Shown here: in pieces, positions 5,964 to 12,598 of the stretch
How positions within the stretch are numbered: the first letter of the stretch is position 1
Layout of the letters: every line of letters begins with the position of its first letter
DNA from: JANXYW01 sp964458665
Lineage (GTDB): Bacteria > Chloroflexota > Dehalococcoidia > DSTF01 > JACRBR01
NCBI GenBank assembly: GCA_964458665.1
Contig: CAYWOO010000256.1
Location: 1-12,598 of the forward strand
Direction: 5' to 3'
DNA: 12,598 nucleotides
Notes under the pieces: model-generated
Seen by the model: only the letters and a program-made list of their open reading frames with translations
The model's database searches: none
Told to the model about the DNA's origin: nothing
Position numbers and translations under genes: made by a program

Positions 5964-6911
5964 ATGGAGTACAGGAATCTCGGACGGTCGGGCCTGCAGG
6001 TGTCGGCCGTCGGACTCGGCTGCAATAACTTCGGTATGCGCTGCGATCTGGATCAGTCGAAGGCGGTCGTGAAGCAGGCGATCGAAAGCGGCATCAACTT
6101 CTTCGATACGGCCGACATCTACGGCGGCCGCGGCAAGTCGGAGGAAATGCTGGGCGAGGCGCTGAAGGGCCAGCGCCGCGACGCCATCATCGCCACGAAG
6201 TTCTTCGCGCCCATGGGCGAAGGTCCGTTGTGGGGTGGCGGATCGCGCCGGTACATCTTCGAGGCGGTCGACGCGAGTCTGCGCCGTCTCGGCACCGACT
6301 ACATCGACGTGTACCAGATGCACGGACCCGATGCGAAGACGCCCATCGAAGAGACGATGCGCGCCCTGGACGATGTCGTGCGCTCGGGCAAAGTGCGCTA
6401 CGCCGGCTGCTCGAACTTCACCGGCTGGCAGGTGGTGGAATCCCAGTGGATCGCCAACACGATGCACCTGTCGCCATTCGTGTCGGCGCAAAACCAGTAC
6501 AACCTGCTGGACCGCCGTGTCGAGCGGGAGCTGGCGCCGGCGTGCGAGAAGTACGGGTTGGGGATCCTGCCGTACTTCCCGCTGGCCAGCGGCTTCCTCA
6601 CCGGCAAGTACCGCCCGGGCGAGAAACCGGCGGAGGGCACGCGCCTCGCGGCGTGGGGCCCGCGCGGTGAAAGCATGTTGAGCGAGCCGAACTTCGCGAT
6701 GCTGACGAAACTGGAAGACTTTGCCCAAACGCGCGGCCGCACGATGATCGATCTGGCGATCGGCTGGCTGTCGAGCCATTCATACGTGCCGAGCGTCATC
6801 GCCGGCGCCACGAAGCCCGTGCAGGTGGTACAGAACGTCGCGGCGGGCGAGTGGAAGCTGACGCCCGAAGACATGGCGGAAGTCGACAAGATCACAAAGC
6901 CGCGGGACTAG
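5964..6911 (+). CDS. Aldo/keto reductase
   Basis: This 315-residue NAD(P)H-dependent oxidoreductase has the (beta/alpha)8 AKR fold and reduces carbonyl compounds in the cytoplasm. It starts MEYRNLGRSGLQVSAVGLGC, the standard AKR N-terminus. The catalytic tetrad is visible as Asp48 (FFDTAD), Tyr53 (DIYG), Lys79 (IATKFF) and His120 (YQMHGPD). The GCSNFTGWQ strand, the QNQYNLLDR strand and the C-terminal cofactor motif (VIAGATKPVQVVQN) are present. Length is normal. It resembles the L-glyceraldehyde-3-phosphate reductase / YghZ-like part of the family, but substrate cannot be assigned. The methyltransferase gene follows closely, with its start 2 or 47 nt after the reductase stop depending on the start used, so the two are probably cotranscribed. 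I see nothing that links their chemistry. Confidence 0.95.
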   Translation: MEYRNLGRSGLQVSAVGLGCNNFGMRCDLDQSKAVVKQAIESGINFFDTADIYGGRGKSEEMLGEALKGQRRDAIIATKFFAPMGEGPLWGGGSRRYIFEAVDASLRRLGTDYIDVYQMHGPDAKTPIEETMRALDDVVRSGKVRYAGCSNFTGWQVVESQWIANTMHLSPFVSAQNQYNLLDRRVERELAPACEKYGLGILPYFPLASGFLTGKYRPGEKPAEGTRLAAWGPRGESMLSEPNFAMLTKLEDFAQTRGRTMIDLAIGWLSSHSYVPSVIAGATKPVQVVQNVAAGEWKLTPEDMAEVDKITKPRD

Positions 6912-6947
6912 TCATGCGCACGGAACTCGCCATCTTCTTGTTGGAGC

Positions 6948-6954
6948 GGAGGGG
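6948..6954 (+). promoter_or_regulatory. Ribosome binding site favouring a GTG start for the methyltransferase
   Basis: GGAGGGG lies 4 nt before a GTG at 6959-6961. The alternative ATG at 6914 has no purine-rich site in front of it, only the end of the reductase gene. Confidence 0.55.
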
Positions 6955-6958
6955 CACG

Positions 6959-7774
6959 GTGCCAGAAGATCACGACACGCCATCGACTGCGCACCTGAAT
7001 GAACAATCGCGCGCGGCGTGGAATGACAATGCCGCTTCATGGGACGAGGCGCGCGACCGCGGACAGCCGTTTCAGGACGTGCTGATCGACCCGCCGATGT
7101 TGCGGATGCTGGGGGCGGTCGACGGTCTCGCGATCGTCGACGCGGGATGCGGCAACGGACACTTCGCGCGCAAACTCGCCGATCTCGGCGCGCGCGTGAC
7201 GGCGTTCGACTTCGCCGACGAACTCGTCGCGCGCGCCCGGTCGCGATCTGCGGCGTACGGCGATCGCATCGCGTACCACGTCCTCGATGCGACCGACCCG
7301 GCGCAGCTTGCGATGCTGCCCGACGGCGCGTTCGATGCGGTTACCTGCACGGGCGTCCTCATGACGATGACGGAGATCGAGCCGCTGATCGCGGCCGCGC
7401 ACCGCTGGCTGAAGCCGAACGGCGTGTTCGTCTTCTCCGTCTCGCATCCATGCTTCAACACCGACAAGACGGTGCTGATGGCGGAGTCGGTCGAGGATCC
7501 ACCGGGCGAGTGGCGGACGATCCGCTCCGTGAAAGTATCGGGGTACAAGTCCGTGGTCCCGATGCGAAGCGGCAACGTGAAGGGGCAGGCGCTGCTGCAG
7601 GTGTACGTCGACCGGCCGCTGGAGGCGCTGCTGGGCGCGTTTTTCGCGCATGGCTTCGTGATGGAAGCGATCGAAGAACCGGCGTTCCCTGAAGATGCGG
7701 AGGCGCCGTTGCTGGACTGGCGCGGCATGTCGGAGATTCCGGGCGTGTTCGCGGCGCGCATGCGGCGGGTGTAG
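6959..7774 (+). CDS. Class I SAM-dependent methyltransferase
   Basis: This 271-residue protein (from the GTG start) has the Rossmann-like methyltransferase core. Motif I is VDAGCGNGHF (about residues 60-69), motif II an acidic Asp84 in TAFDFAD, followed by HVLDAT with Asp110. A FDAVTCTGVLM motif-IV region and LKPNGVFVFSVSHPCF (motif VI and the strand after it) complete the fold. The N-terminal AAWNDNAASWDE helix and the SHPCF ending place it with the UbiE/Methyltransf_11-type enzymes that modify small molecules. Acceptor unknown. An ATG at 6914, two bases after the aldo/keto reductase stop, would add 15 residues with no family resemblance; I prefer the GTG because of its ribosome site. The downstream neighbour converges from the other strand after 45 bp. 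Confidence 0.88.
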   Translation: MPEDHDTPSTAHLNEQSRAAWNDNAASWDEARDRGQPFQDVLIDPPMLRMLGAVDGLAIVDAGCGNGHFARKLADLGARVTAFDFADELVARARSRSAAYGDRIAYHVLDATDPAQLAMLPDGAFDAVTCTGVLMTMTEIEPLIAAAHRWLKPNGVFVFSVSHPCFNTDKTVLMAESVEDPPGEWRTIRSVKVSGYKSVVPMRSGNVKGQALLQVYVDRPLEALLGAFFAHGFVMEAIEEPAFPEDAEAPLLDWRGMSEIPGVFAARMRRV

Positions 7775-7819
7775 GCTTCCGAGCGAAATTCGCGGGAGGT
7801 GTCACGTGGCTCACATCTC

Positions 7820-9400
7820 TTACGCGTCCAGACGGACGATGCCGGCGGCCCCATCGACCGTCACCGTCTGGCCATCCCGTATGCGCGCAAGCGCATCCTT
7901 CACGGCCACCACCGCCGGAATGCCGTACTCGCGCGCCGTGATCGCCGGGTGCGACAGCGCCCCGCCCGTCTCGCTGACAATGCCCCCGGCGATGGCGAAG
8001 AGCGGCGTCCACGCGGGCGTGCTCATCACACACACCATGATGTCGCCGGGTCGCAGGCGCGTGCCCTCCTCCGGGCTGTGGATGATCCGCGCGGTGCCGG
8101 TGACCACGCCGCGGCTGGCCGCCGAACCCCGCAGTTCGTTTGGCGCCGCCTCCACGGTCGCTGTCCCCGCCGCGGCCGGCGTCCCGATTGTCGCCGGTGC
8201 AACGACGCCGCGCCACGCCTCCCATGCACGCCGCCGCTCGATCACCAACGACCGCAAATCGGACGCGGCGCCGGCCTCGATATCGTCCGGTTCAAGGAAG
8301 AAGACGTCATCCGGGCGGTCGATCCGGCCGCTCGACACCAGCTGTTCCCCGGTGCGCAGCAGCAGCCCGCGAACCTCGCCCGATAGCACCATCTGCCAGT
8401 ACGCCCGATCCTCGCGGATGTTCACGTAGCCGTCCAAATGCGACAACACTCGCGTGAACTCCGCGTGCTTCTCTTCGGACAGCTGTGCGAGCGCGCGCTC
8501 CTTCGCCGCTTGCTGCCGCGCCGCGCTGCCCGCTGCGACTTCGGCGGGTGAGGCGCCGCCTGATTCCATCCGCGCCCGCACGAGCGCAAGCATCGCCTCC
8601 GGACACTCACGCCAGGTCGTGGATGTCAGCTCCCACCCCTGCGCCCGCGATCCGTGCCGCATGATTACGGCATCGAACGCCGCGACAAACGGCGCAGCCG
8701 CCGGCTCGCGCCGCAGCGCCGCAATCACGTCGCGGTCCGCCGCCAGTAGTTGCGTCACCGCCGGCACCGCACGCGCCAGCTCGGCAAGTTCCCAGATCTC
8801 GCTGTCGATCGCCTGCGTCGGATTCTCGCCGGCCAGGGTCAGCTCCGCGACGTCCAGCGATATCTCACCGAAGGCTCCACCCAGCATCGCGCCCAATTGC
8901 ATGGCCGGCTCAAAGAGTGGAACGAGTGACGTAAACGTCTGGTGAAACCCATACGCCCACAGCTCCGCCGTCTGCAGCAGCGATGTGCTCCCACCCAGTG
9001 CCGCCAGATCCCGGCACACCTGTTCGATGCGGGGACGGCAGTACGACCTCCAGAATGTCAACGCGCCGCCGTAATCTCGCGCCACTTCCCGATAGCGCAG
9101 CGCGGCGCGCATCATGCGCTCCGGCTCGTACATTGATTCGCGCGCGTAGAGGAAGGGTCCAGCGTACTGGAAGCGATAGAACATCGCCGGCGGCTCCATG
9201 TTCGCCTCCGCCCAGGCGCGATCCGCGCCCGCCGCCCAGTGCTCGTGTAGCCACAGCTCCATCGGGGGCATCGGCGATGTCCAATGTTCGGTATCGCGCG
9301 TCCACGTGCACGCCTCTGCCCCCTCGTATACCCACTCGAACGAGATCTCCGTCCCGTCCTCGCCAAGGACCTTCGCCTTGCGTGTACCGCTCATCGTCAT
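7820..9400 (-). CDS. PEP-utilizing-enzyme / rifampin-phosphotransferase-like protein lacking the ATP-grasp domain
   Basis: This 526-residue protein ends in the phosphohistidine swivelling domain of PPDK/PEP synthase. GGIVSETGGALSHPAITARE carries the phosphoryl-carrier His484, followed by YGIPAVV and the closing DGQTVTVDGAAGIV. The preceding part resembles the central substrate-binding domain of rifampin phosphotransferases: RHGSRAQGWELTSTTWRECPE, and RIDRPDDVFFLEPDDIE before the swivelling domain. There is no PPDK_N/ATP-grasp segment anywhere: the N-terminus begins directly with a short beta-like stretch and a Trp-rich helical region. The ATG at 9400 has GGAGGAG close upstream. A second ATG at 9394 has better spacing, so the start may be two codons later. 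It follows the enoyl-CoA hydratase gene after 40 nt, so the two are likely one transcript. The phosphoryl donor and acceptor are unknown; a partner ATP-grasp protein may exist elsewhere. Confidence 0.85.
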   Translation of the reverse strand: MTMSGTRKAKVLGEDGTEISFEWVYEGAEACTWTRDTEHWTSPMPPMELWLHEHWAAGADRAWAEANMEPPAMFYRFQYAGPFLYARESMYEPERMMRAALRYREVARDYGGALTFWRSYCRPRIEQVCRDLAALGGSTSLLQTAELWAYGFHQTFTSLVPLFEPAMQLGAMLGGAFGEISLDVAELTLAGENPTQAIDSEIWELAELARAVPAVTQLLAADRDVIAALRREPAAAPFVAAFDAVIMRHGSRAQGWELTSTTWRECPEAMLALVRARMESGGASPAEVAAGSAARQQAAKERALAQLSEEKHAEFTRVLSHLDGYVNIREDRAYWQMVLSGEVRGLLLRTGEQLVSSGRIDRPDDVFFLEPDDIEAGAASDLRSLVIERRRAWEAWRGVVAPATIGTPAAAGTATVEAAPNELRGSAASRGVVTGTARIIHSPEEGTRLRPGDIMVCVMSTPAWTPLFAIAGGIVSETGGALSHPAITAREYGIPAVVAVKDALARIRDGQTVTVDGAAGIVRLDA

Positions 9401-9440
9401 CGCTCCTCCGCACTTCCGGACGGGTGCCCGCGACACCAGA

Positions 9441-10265
9441 TTACTGCTCGTTGAGGGGGCGCTCGCTCGCCAAATACGCGCGCATGAGTCGCGACGCGTC
9501 CTCCGAGCGCATCGTTTGCATGAAGGCGTCCGACTCGAAGTGGAGCGCGTCTTCCAGCGGCATCTCGATGCCCTGACGGATGCACTGCTTGATCAGCGCG
9601 ATGCTGAGGCGCGGGTGGCCCGCCAGCTCGTTCGCCAGCGCCATCACCTCGGGCATCAGGCGGTCCGCGTCGACGGCGCGGTGCGCTAGGCCGAGGCGCG
9701 CCGCCTCATCGGCATCGACGGCGTTGCCGAGCATGATCAGCTCCATCGCCTTCGCCGTGCCGAGCATGCGCGCCATGCGCTGCGTGCCACCGGCGCCCGG
9801 CAGGATGCCGACGCGCACCTCGGGCAAACCGAAGACGCCGCCGCGTGCGATGATGCGGAAGTCGCACGCGAGCGCCAACTCGCAGCCACCGCCCATCGCC
9901 GTGCCGTTGACGGCGGCGATGACGGGCTGCGGCAGCGCCGCCAGCTTGAGCGAGAGCCGGTTCAGCGGATGCAGCTGCCGCGGCGGACGATCTGCGCTCG
10001 CCTCGGCCGCAGGAGCCGGCGTGGCCGAGCCGCGCACCGCATCCGACAGCGTGCTTAACTCGCCGACATCGTAGTGCGTGATGAAGATGCCCTCGGCGCC
10101 GCCCGTGAGCACGAGCACTCGTGTATCGTGGTCGTCCGGCAGCGTATCGATGAGCGCGAGCAGCTCTTCGACCATGGGCGCGTTGAGCAAATTCCTCGGC
10201 GGGTTGACCATCGTGACGATAAGGACCGCGCCTTCGCGGCGGGTTTGCAGGTAGGTGTGGGGCAT
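9441..10265 (-). CDS. Enoyl-CoA hydratase/isomerase (crotonase) family protein
   Basis: This 274-residue crotonase-fold enzyme acts on acyl-CoA thioesters, typically adding water to 2-enoyl-CoA. Both acid/base residues of classical hydratases are present: Glu129 in NGTAMGGGCELALACDFR and Glu149 in GLPEVRVGILPGAGGTQRMA, together with the oxyanion-hole Gly-rich turn. The usual FxxGADI segment reads FITHYDVGEL (residues 61-70). An Ala/Pro-rich loop follows (about 74-97) before the HPLNRLSLKLAALPQPVIAAV helix and strand. The ATG is well supported by GGAGG 8 nt upstream. The gene is first of a minus-strand pair with the phosphohistidine-domain protein and is separated from the ferritin-like gene behind it by a hairpin terminator. 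Physiological substrate cannot be assigned; hydratase activity is likely from the two glutamates. Confidence 0.93.
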   Translation of the reverse strand: MPHTYLQTRREGAVLIVTMVNPPRNLLNAPMVEELLALIDTLPDDHDTRVLVLTGGAEGIFITHYDVGELSTLSDAVRGSATPAPAAEASADRPPRQLHPLNRLSLKLAALPQPVIAAVNGTAMGGGCELALACDFRIIARGGVFGLPEVRVGILPGAGGTQRMARMLGTAKAMELIMLGNAVDADEAARLGLAHRAVDADRLMPEVMALANELAGHPRLSIALIKQCIRQGIEMPLEDALHFESDAFMQTMRSEDASRLMRAYLASERPLNEQ

Positions 10266-10343
10266 GACCTGTCCCTCCGAGCGTAACGGCTTGGGTTGCC
10301 ACAGTATGTGGGAGATGCGGCAGACCGAGAAGGGCGGACTACG

Positions 10344-10389
10344 GCACGACCCTACGCGGTCACTGTTCGCCCTACCGCGGGTGTCGTGC
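10344..10389. repeat. Imperfect inverted repeat (two-part hairpin) upstream of the crotonase gene
   Basis: GCACGAC (10344-10350) pairs with GTCGTGC (10383-10389), and inside it CGCGG (10355-10359) pairs with CCGCG (10375-10379) around a 15-nt loop. It lies about 80-125 bp before the crotonase start on the minus strand, so it may be a dispersed repeat or part of a 5' leader. No T-run follows on either strand. Confidence 0.45.
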
Positions 10390-10396
10390 GATGCGA

Positions 10397-10426
10397 AGAA
10401 GAGGCGGCCATCTGGCCGCCTCTTCT
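10397..10426 (-). terminator. Hairpin terminator after the degenerate ferritin-like gene
   Basis: A perfect 13-bp stem, AGAAGAGGCGGCC with GGCCGCCTCTTCT, closes a 4-nt loop, 28 nt beyond the stop codon of the minus-strand gene that ends at 10454. Read on the minus strand, the 3' arm ends CTCTTCT and runs into TCG, so the U-rich part is short and partly within the stem. The + strand side is followed by A-rich sequence, not T, so it acts on minus-strand transcription. It separates the ferritin-like pair from the crotonase unit. Confidence 0.6.
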
Positions 10427-10453
10427 ACAACAAGACTAATCACTAACGACCGG

Positions 10454-11530
10454 CTACGGGTTCTCGATTGCTTCGCGCATGGACTGGGTGACGTGGTCGC
10501 CGTGGCCGCGGTAGGTCGCTGCTTCCAGCGTCAACAGGTACTTGCGGAGCTGCGCCTCGCGCAGCGCCTTCAGGCCTTCTTTGCCCTTCGCGACGGTGTC
10601 GCCGAGCGCGAGGATGAACGCCTCCCGCAGCGGCTTGTCGCGCTTGAGGTCGGCGGCCATCATGATCTCGCCGCGCTCCAGCCAGACGCGGATGTTGCGG
10701 CGCTTCCGATCGTCGCCCATCAACAGGTAGAAGCGGAGGTGCTCGATGGCGAACGCAAGGTGGCGGCGCAGGTCGTTCGCCGTCAGCTCGAAGAGCTGGC
10801 GGTCGGCCTGCGAGCGGCCGATCTTCTCGCCCATCTCACACACGGCCAGCATGAACGAGCCGCGGATCACGTTCATGTAGATGATCATCTCCGTGAACTT
10901 GAAGGACGCCGATACCGTGCGATTGAAGAAGCCCGGTGTCTGCACGCCGAGGCCGCCGCCGTTCGCCAGCGCGCGCTTGCGGAACGCCTCGACGTGGCGG
11001 GCGTGGTCGAACACCTGGGTCGACAGGTACAGCTTGACTTCGTGAAAGCCGTACGAGATGTCTTTCAGGCTGCCCATCAACACCGCGCTTGAGTTGTACG
11101 CCTGCTCTGAGAAGTTCGAGACGATCTGGTCAATCGCCGCTTCGATGTGGTCCGCTAACGGCTCAATCGATCCCCACGAGATCTGCGTCGCTGGCTTCCA
11201 CTGCTCCTTGATCCCCAACTCGTACAAGTCGGCGGCGTTCTCGGCCCACACATCGGCCTTGTTGAAGATGGTGTACGGCGCAGGCAGGCCCATGTCCCTT
11301 GAAGGGAACGAGCCGCGCGGCGTGTCGTTTTCGTACGGCCACACATCCGGCACCCACGCGTAGGCGCCGGCATCGGCGAGCCGAAGCGTGAAACCCTCAG
11401 CGCCGATCACCGGCTTCGGCGGGCGCTCCGTCGGCACTTTCGACCAGCTCATGTCGAGCGCGGGCGGCGTGAGGATACCTGGGATCTGCGGCGCGATCGG
11501 TTCTTCTGTCTTCGTTTCAGCTTCTGCCAT
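10454..11530 (-). CDS. Ferritin-like (RNR-R2-like) protein with a degenerate diiron site, paralogue of the upstream gene
   Basis: This 358-residue four-helix-bundle protein has the general layout of diiron oxygenase / ribonucleotide-reductase-R2-like families. It aligns along most of its length with the neighbouring gene at 11720-12598; shared blocks include FRKRALANG and FTEM. Where the neighbour has the ligand Glu residues, this one has Ala144, His176 (FDHARH in place of MDEARH), Gly224 and Leu254 (NDLRRH in place of QDESRH). The two helix histidines His179 and His257, and Glu214 of FTEM, remain. About 90 extra N-terminal residues are Pro-rich (EEPIAPQIPGILTPP). The start ATG has only a modest AGGA site. 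The frame is intact and the sequence well conserved, so it is probably a functional non-canonical subunit rather than a decaying copy. A scaffold or regulatory partner of the intact paralogue is an inference. Confidence 0.75.
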   Translation of the reverse strand: MAEAETKTEEPIAPQIPGILTPPALDMSWSKVPTERPPKPVIGAEGFTLRLADAGAYAWVPDVWPYENDTPRGSFPSRDMGLPAPYTIFNKADVWAENAADLYELGIKEQWKPATQISWGSIEPLADHIEAAIDQIVSNFSEQAYNSSAVLMGSLKDISYGFHEVKLYLSTQVFDHARHVEAFRKRALANGGGLGVQTPGFFNRTVSASFKFTEMIIYMNVIRGSFMLAVCEMGEKIGRSQADRQLFELTANDLRRHLAFAIEHLRFYLLMGDDRKRRNIRVWLERGEIMMAADLKRDKPLREAFILALGDTVAKGKEGLKALREAQLRKYLLTLEAATYRGHGDHVTQSMREAIENP

Positions 11531-11575
11531 GGGAGATCCTGTCCTGTCTCATGGACGATATGGTCGCCCGATGCT

Positions 11576-11593
11576 GGCGCAGCAGGCTGCGCC
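11576..11593. repeat. Short palindromic hairpin in the gap between the ferritin-like genes
   Basis: GGCGCAGC-AG-GCTGCGCC is a perfect 8-bp inverted repeat followed by CCTAC. It resembles the GTAGGGGCGCAGC-type REP sequences found scattered in some high-GC genomes. Copies elsewhere cannot be checked from this window. Confidence 0.5.
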
Positions 11594-11628
11594 CCTACAT
11601 GTGATGTGAATCGGTCCCGTTTGCGAGC

Positions 11629-11654
11629 AAGGGCACGCCACCGCGTGTGCCCTT
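11629..11654. repeat. Second inverted repeat in the same gap
   Basis: AAGGGCACGC (11629-11638) pairs with GCGTGTGCCCTT (11643-11654) with a 2-nt bulge and a 4-nt loop (CACC). It could serve as a weak terminator for the intact ferritin-like gene on the minus strand, but no T-run follows, so a dispersed repeat is as likely. Confidence 0.5.
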
Positions 11655-11690
11655 ACGCTTCGTTCCGGGTTGAGGTGATCGGCTGGAGAT

Positions 11691-11711
11691 TCCAACCTCT
11701 AACCTCCAACC
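11691..11711. repeat. Three-copy heptamer tract TCCAACC / TCTAACC / TCCAACC
   Basis: Three consecutive 7-mers, one differing by a single base (C to T at position 3), end 8 bp before the stop codon of the ferritin-like gene at 11720. On the other strand they read GGTTGGA-type units, the same period and GGxxGGA flavour as the tract at 1294-1321. Confidence 0.6.
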
Positions 11712-11719
11712 ACGAACAT

Positions 11720-12598
11720 CTAGTTCTTCGGCGGGTCCAGCAGCATCGCCATGAACGGATTCATGCGCTGGCGGCGGTCGCCGAGGCCGACGACGTCGAG
11801 CCGGTGCATGTACTCGTTCACCTGGCGCTTGCGGATCGCCAGCAGCTTGCCGTAGCCCTCGCGCAACTGCGTCTCGGTGGTGCCACCTCCCAGCAGAATC
11901 GCCAGCGCCTCACCCGTCTCGCCGCCGCCGGTCAGTCCGGCCTGCGTCGATCCGGCGCCGAGGTTGCCTTCCATGCGGTCGAGGTACGTGTGGATCTCGT
12001 CGCGGCGTTCCGGCTGCGTCTCCATCACGTGCTTCATGTGCATGACGCCGAATGCGACGTGGCGGCTTTCGTCCTGTGCGGCCAGCCGGAACATGCGCTT
12101 GTCGACTTCCGTCTGCGCGAACATCTCGCCCATGCGGAACATCGACTGCACGAAGCCTTCGCCGACGAGGTGGAGCGTCGATGCCATTTCTGTGAAGTCC
12201 TGCGCGACCAGCAGGCCGATTGCACCCGGCCCTGCCTTCAGCAGGCCGATGCCGTTCGCGAGCGCGCGCTTGCGGAAGACATCGAGGTGGCGCGCTTCGT
12301 CCATGATCTGCGAGGCGAGGAAGAGGGCGATCTCGAAGTATTCGCCGCTGACGTTGGGTGCGTACATGCCCGGCACATCGCCGGCGATGAATTCGACCTG
12401 CGTAAGGAACGTGCAGAGCTGCGACATCGCCAACTCAAGGTCTTCCGAAAGCTCCGGCATCTCGGTCCACGGGATGTCGGTCGCGCTGCTCCACTGCCGC
12501 TGCACGGCTTCCTCGTACAGCAGCATGGCCGAGTCGGACCACGACGCGGACTTCGAACCCCAATGCGTCTGCATGCGCTGCTGGTCGCTGCGCGGAGC
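11720..12598 (-). CDS. Ferritin-like (diiron, RNR-R2-like) protein with a complete ligand set; 5' end outside window
   Basis: The frame is open to the window edge: 8 further codons precede the ATG at 12572-12574, so at least 292 residues are visible and the protein probably starts beyond 12598, as its paralogue has about 90 more N-terminal residues. Counted from that ATG, the expected ligands are Glu61 (TQVEF), Glu93-x2-His96 (MDEARH), Glu139 (VGEGF; Glu129 in FTEM is the alternative) and Glu169-x2-His172 (QDESRH). This is the E / ExxH / E / ExxH pattern of diiron oxygenases and R2-like proteins. DEARH and DESRH are also the forms seen in bacterial multicomponent monooxygenase hydroxylases. 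A Gly-rich loop (LTGGGETGEALAILLGGG) lies in the C-terminal part. It would be an O2-activating enzyme in the cytoplasm; substrate unknown. It is transcribed ahead of the degenerate paralogue with a 189-bp repeat-filled gap. Confidence 0.8.
   Translation of the reverse strand, partial: APRSDQQRMQTHWGSKSASWSDSAMLLYEEAVQRQWSSATDIPWTEMPELSEDLELAMSQLCTFLTQVEFIAGDVPGMYAPNVSGEYFEIALFLASQIMDEARHLDVFRKRALANGIGLLKAGPGAIGLLVAQDFTEMASTLHLVGEGFVQSMFRMGEMFAQTEVDKRMFRLAAQDESRHVAFGVMHMKHVMETQPERRDEIHTYLDRMEGNLGAGSTQAGLTGGGETGEALAILLGGGTTETQLREGYGKLLAIRKRQVNEYMHRLDVVGLGDRRQRMNPFMAMLLDPPKN

Noticed and set aside
5847..6779. 310-codon open frame on the minus strand over the aldo/keto reductase
   Set aside because: Antisense shadow: no family motif, Arg/Ala/His-rich, and fully explained by codon bias of the + strand gene.
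7775..7819. GCGAAATTCGC palindrome (7783-7793) as a terminator between the convergent genes
   Set aside because: Five-base arms around a single base cannot form a stable hairpin loop and no T-run follows, so I do not call it.
10454..11530. Calling the degenerate ferritin-like gene a pseudogene
   Set aside because: The frame is intact over 358 codons, with ordinary codon use, a normal start and its own terminator; ligand changes are point substitutions at specific sites in an otherwise conserved fold.

Overview
The window is GC-rich, densely coded bacterial DNA with ten recognisable protein-coding genes and two cut by the window edges. There are no RNA genes, insertion sequences or CRISPR arrays that I can see. 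The taxonomic hint is weak. The substrate-binding protein has a short MxSYWD-type leader followed by a twin-arginine lipoprotein signal, catabolic families of the oxygenase/amidohydrolase kind are present, and the intergenic gaps are full of short inverted and heptamer repeats. This combination is what I associate with high-GC Chloroflexota (Dehalococcoidia-like soil or marine lineages). That is an inference, and an actinobacterial relative cannot be excluded from sequence reading alone.

Left block, + strand (1-3948): the C-terminal end of a probable TetR-type regulator overlaps by ATGA a KshA-like Rieske oxygenase. It is followed by an amidohydrolase-fold protein that has lost most of the usual metal ligands, and then by a family 5 ABC substrate-binding lipoprotein. 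The order regulator, oxygenase, hydrolase-like enzyme, solute receptor reads as one catabolic transcription unit for an unidentified, possibly steroid-like or aromatic, compound. No permease or ferredoxin reductase is present in the window.

Middle block (3949-7774): a 252-bp gap holds a 158-bp inverted-repeat element with nested hairpins. A minus-strand pair follows, a PAP2-type membrane phosphatase and a small glycerophosphodiesterase separated by one base, suggesting phospholipid or glycerol-phosphate turnover. Divergently from them run an aldo/keto reductase and a class I methyltransferase on the + strand.

Right block, minus strand (7820-12598): reading in the direction of transcription, there is a 5'-truncated ferritin-like protein with an intact E / ExxH / E / ExxH set, then a clear paralogue of it in which most carboxylate ligands are replaced. 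After a strong hairpin terminator come an enoyl-CoA hydratase and a rifampin-phosphotransferase-like / PEP-synthase-like protein that carries the phosphohistidine swivelling domain but no ATP-grasp domain.

The most unusual items are the tandem ferritin-like pair (one with a complete metal set, one degenerate), the ATP-grasp-less phosphohistidine protein next to a crotonase, and the metal-site-less amidohydrolase beside a Rieske oxygenase. Three 'classic' enzyme folds in one 12.6-kb stretch appear to have lost or shed canonical catalytic parts.
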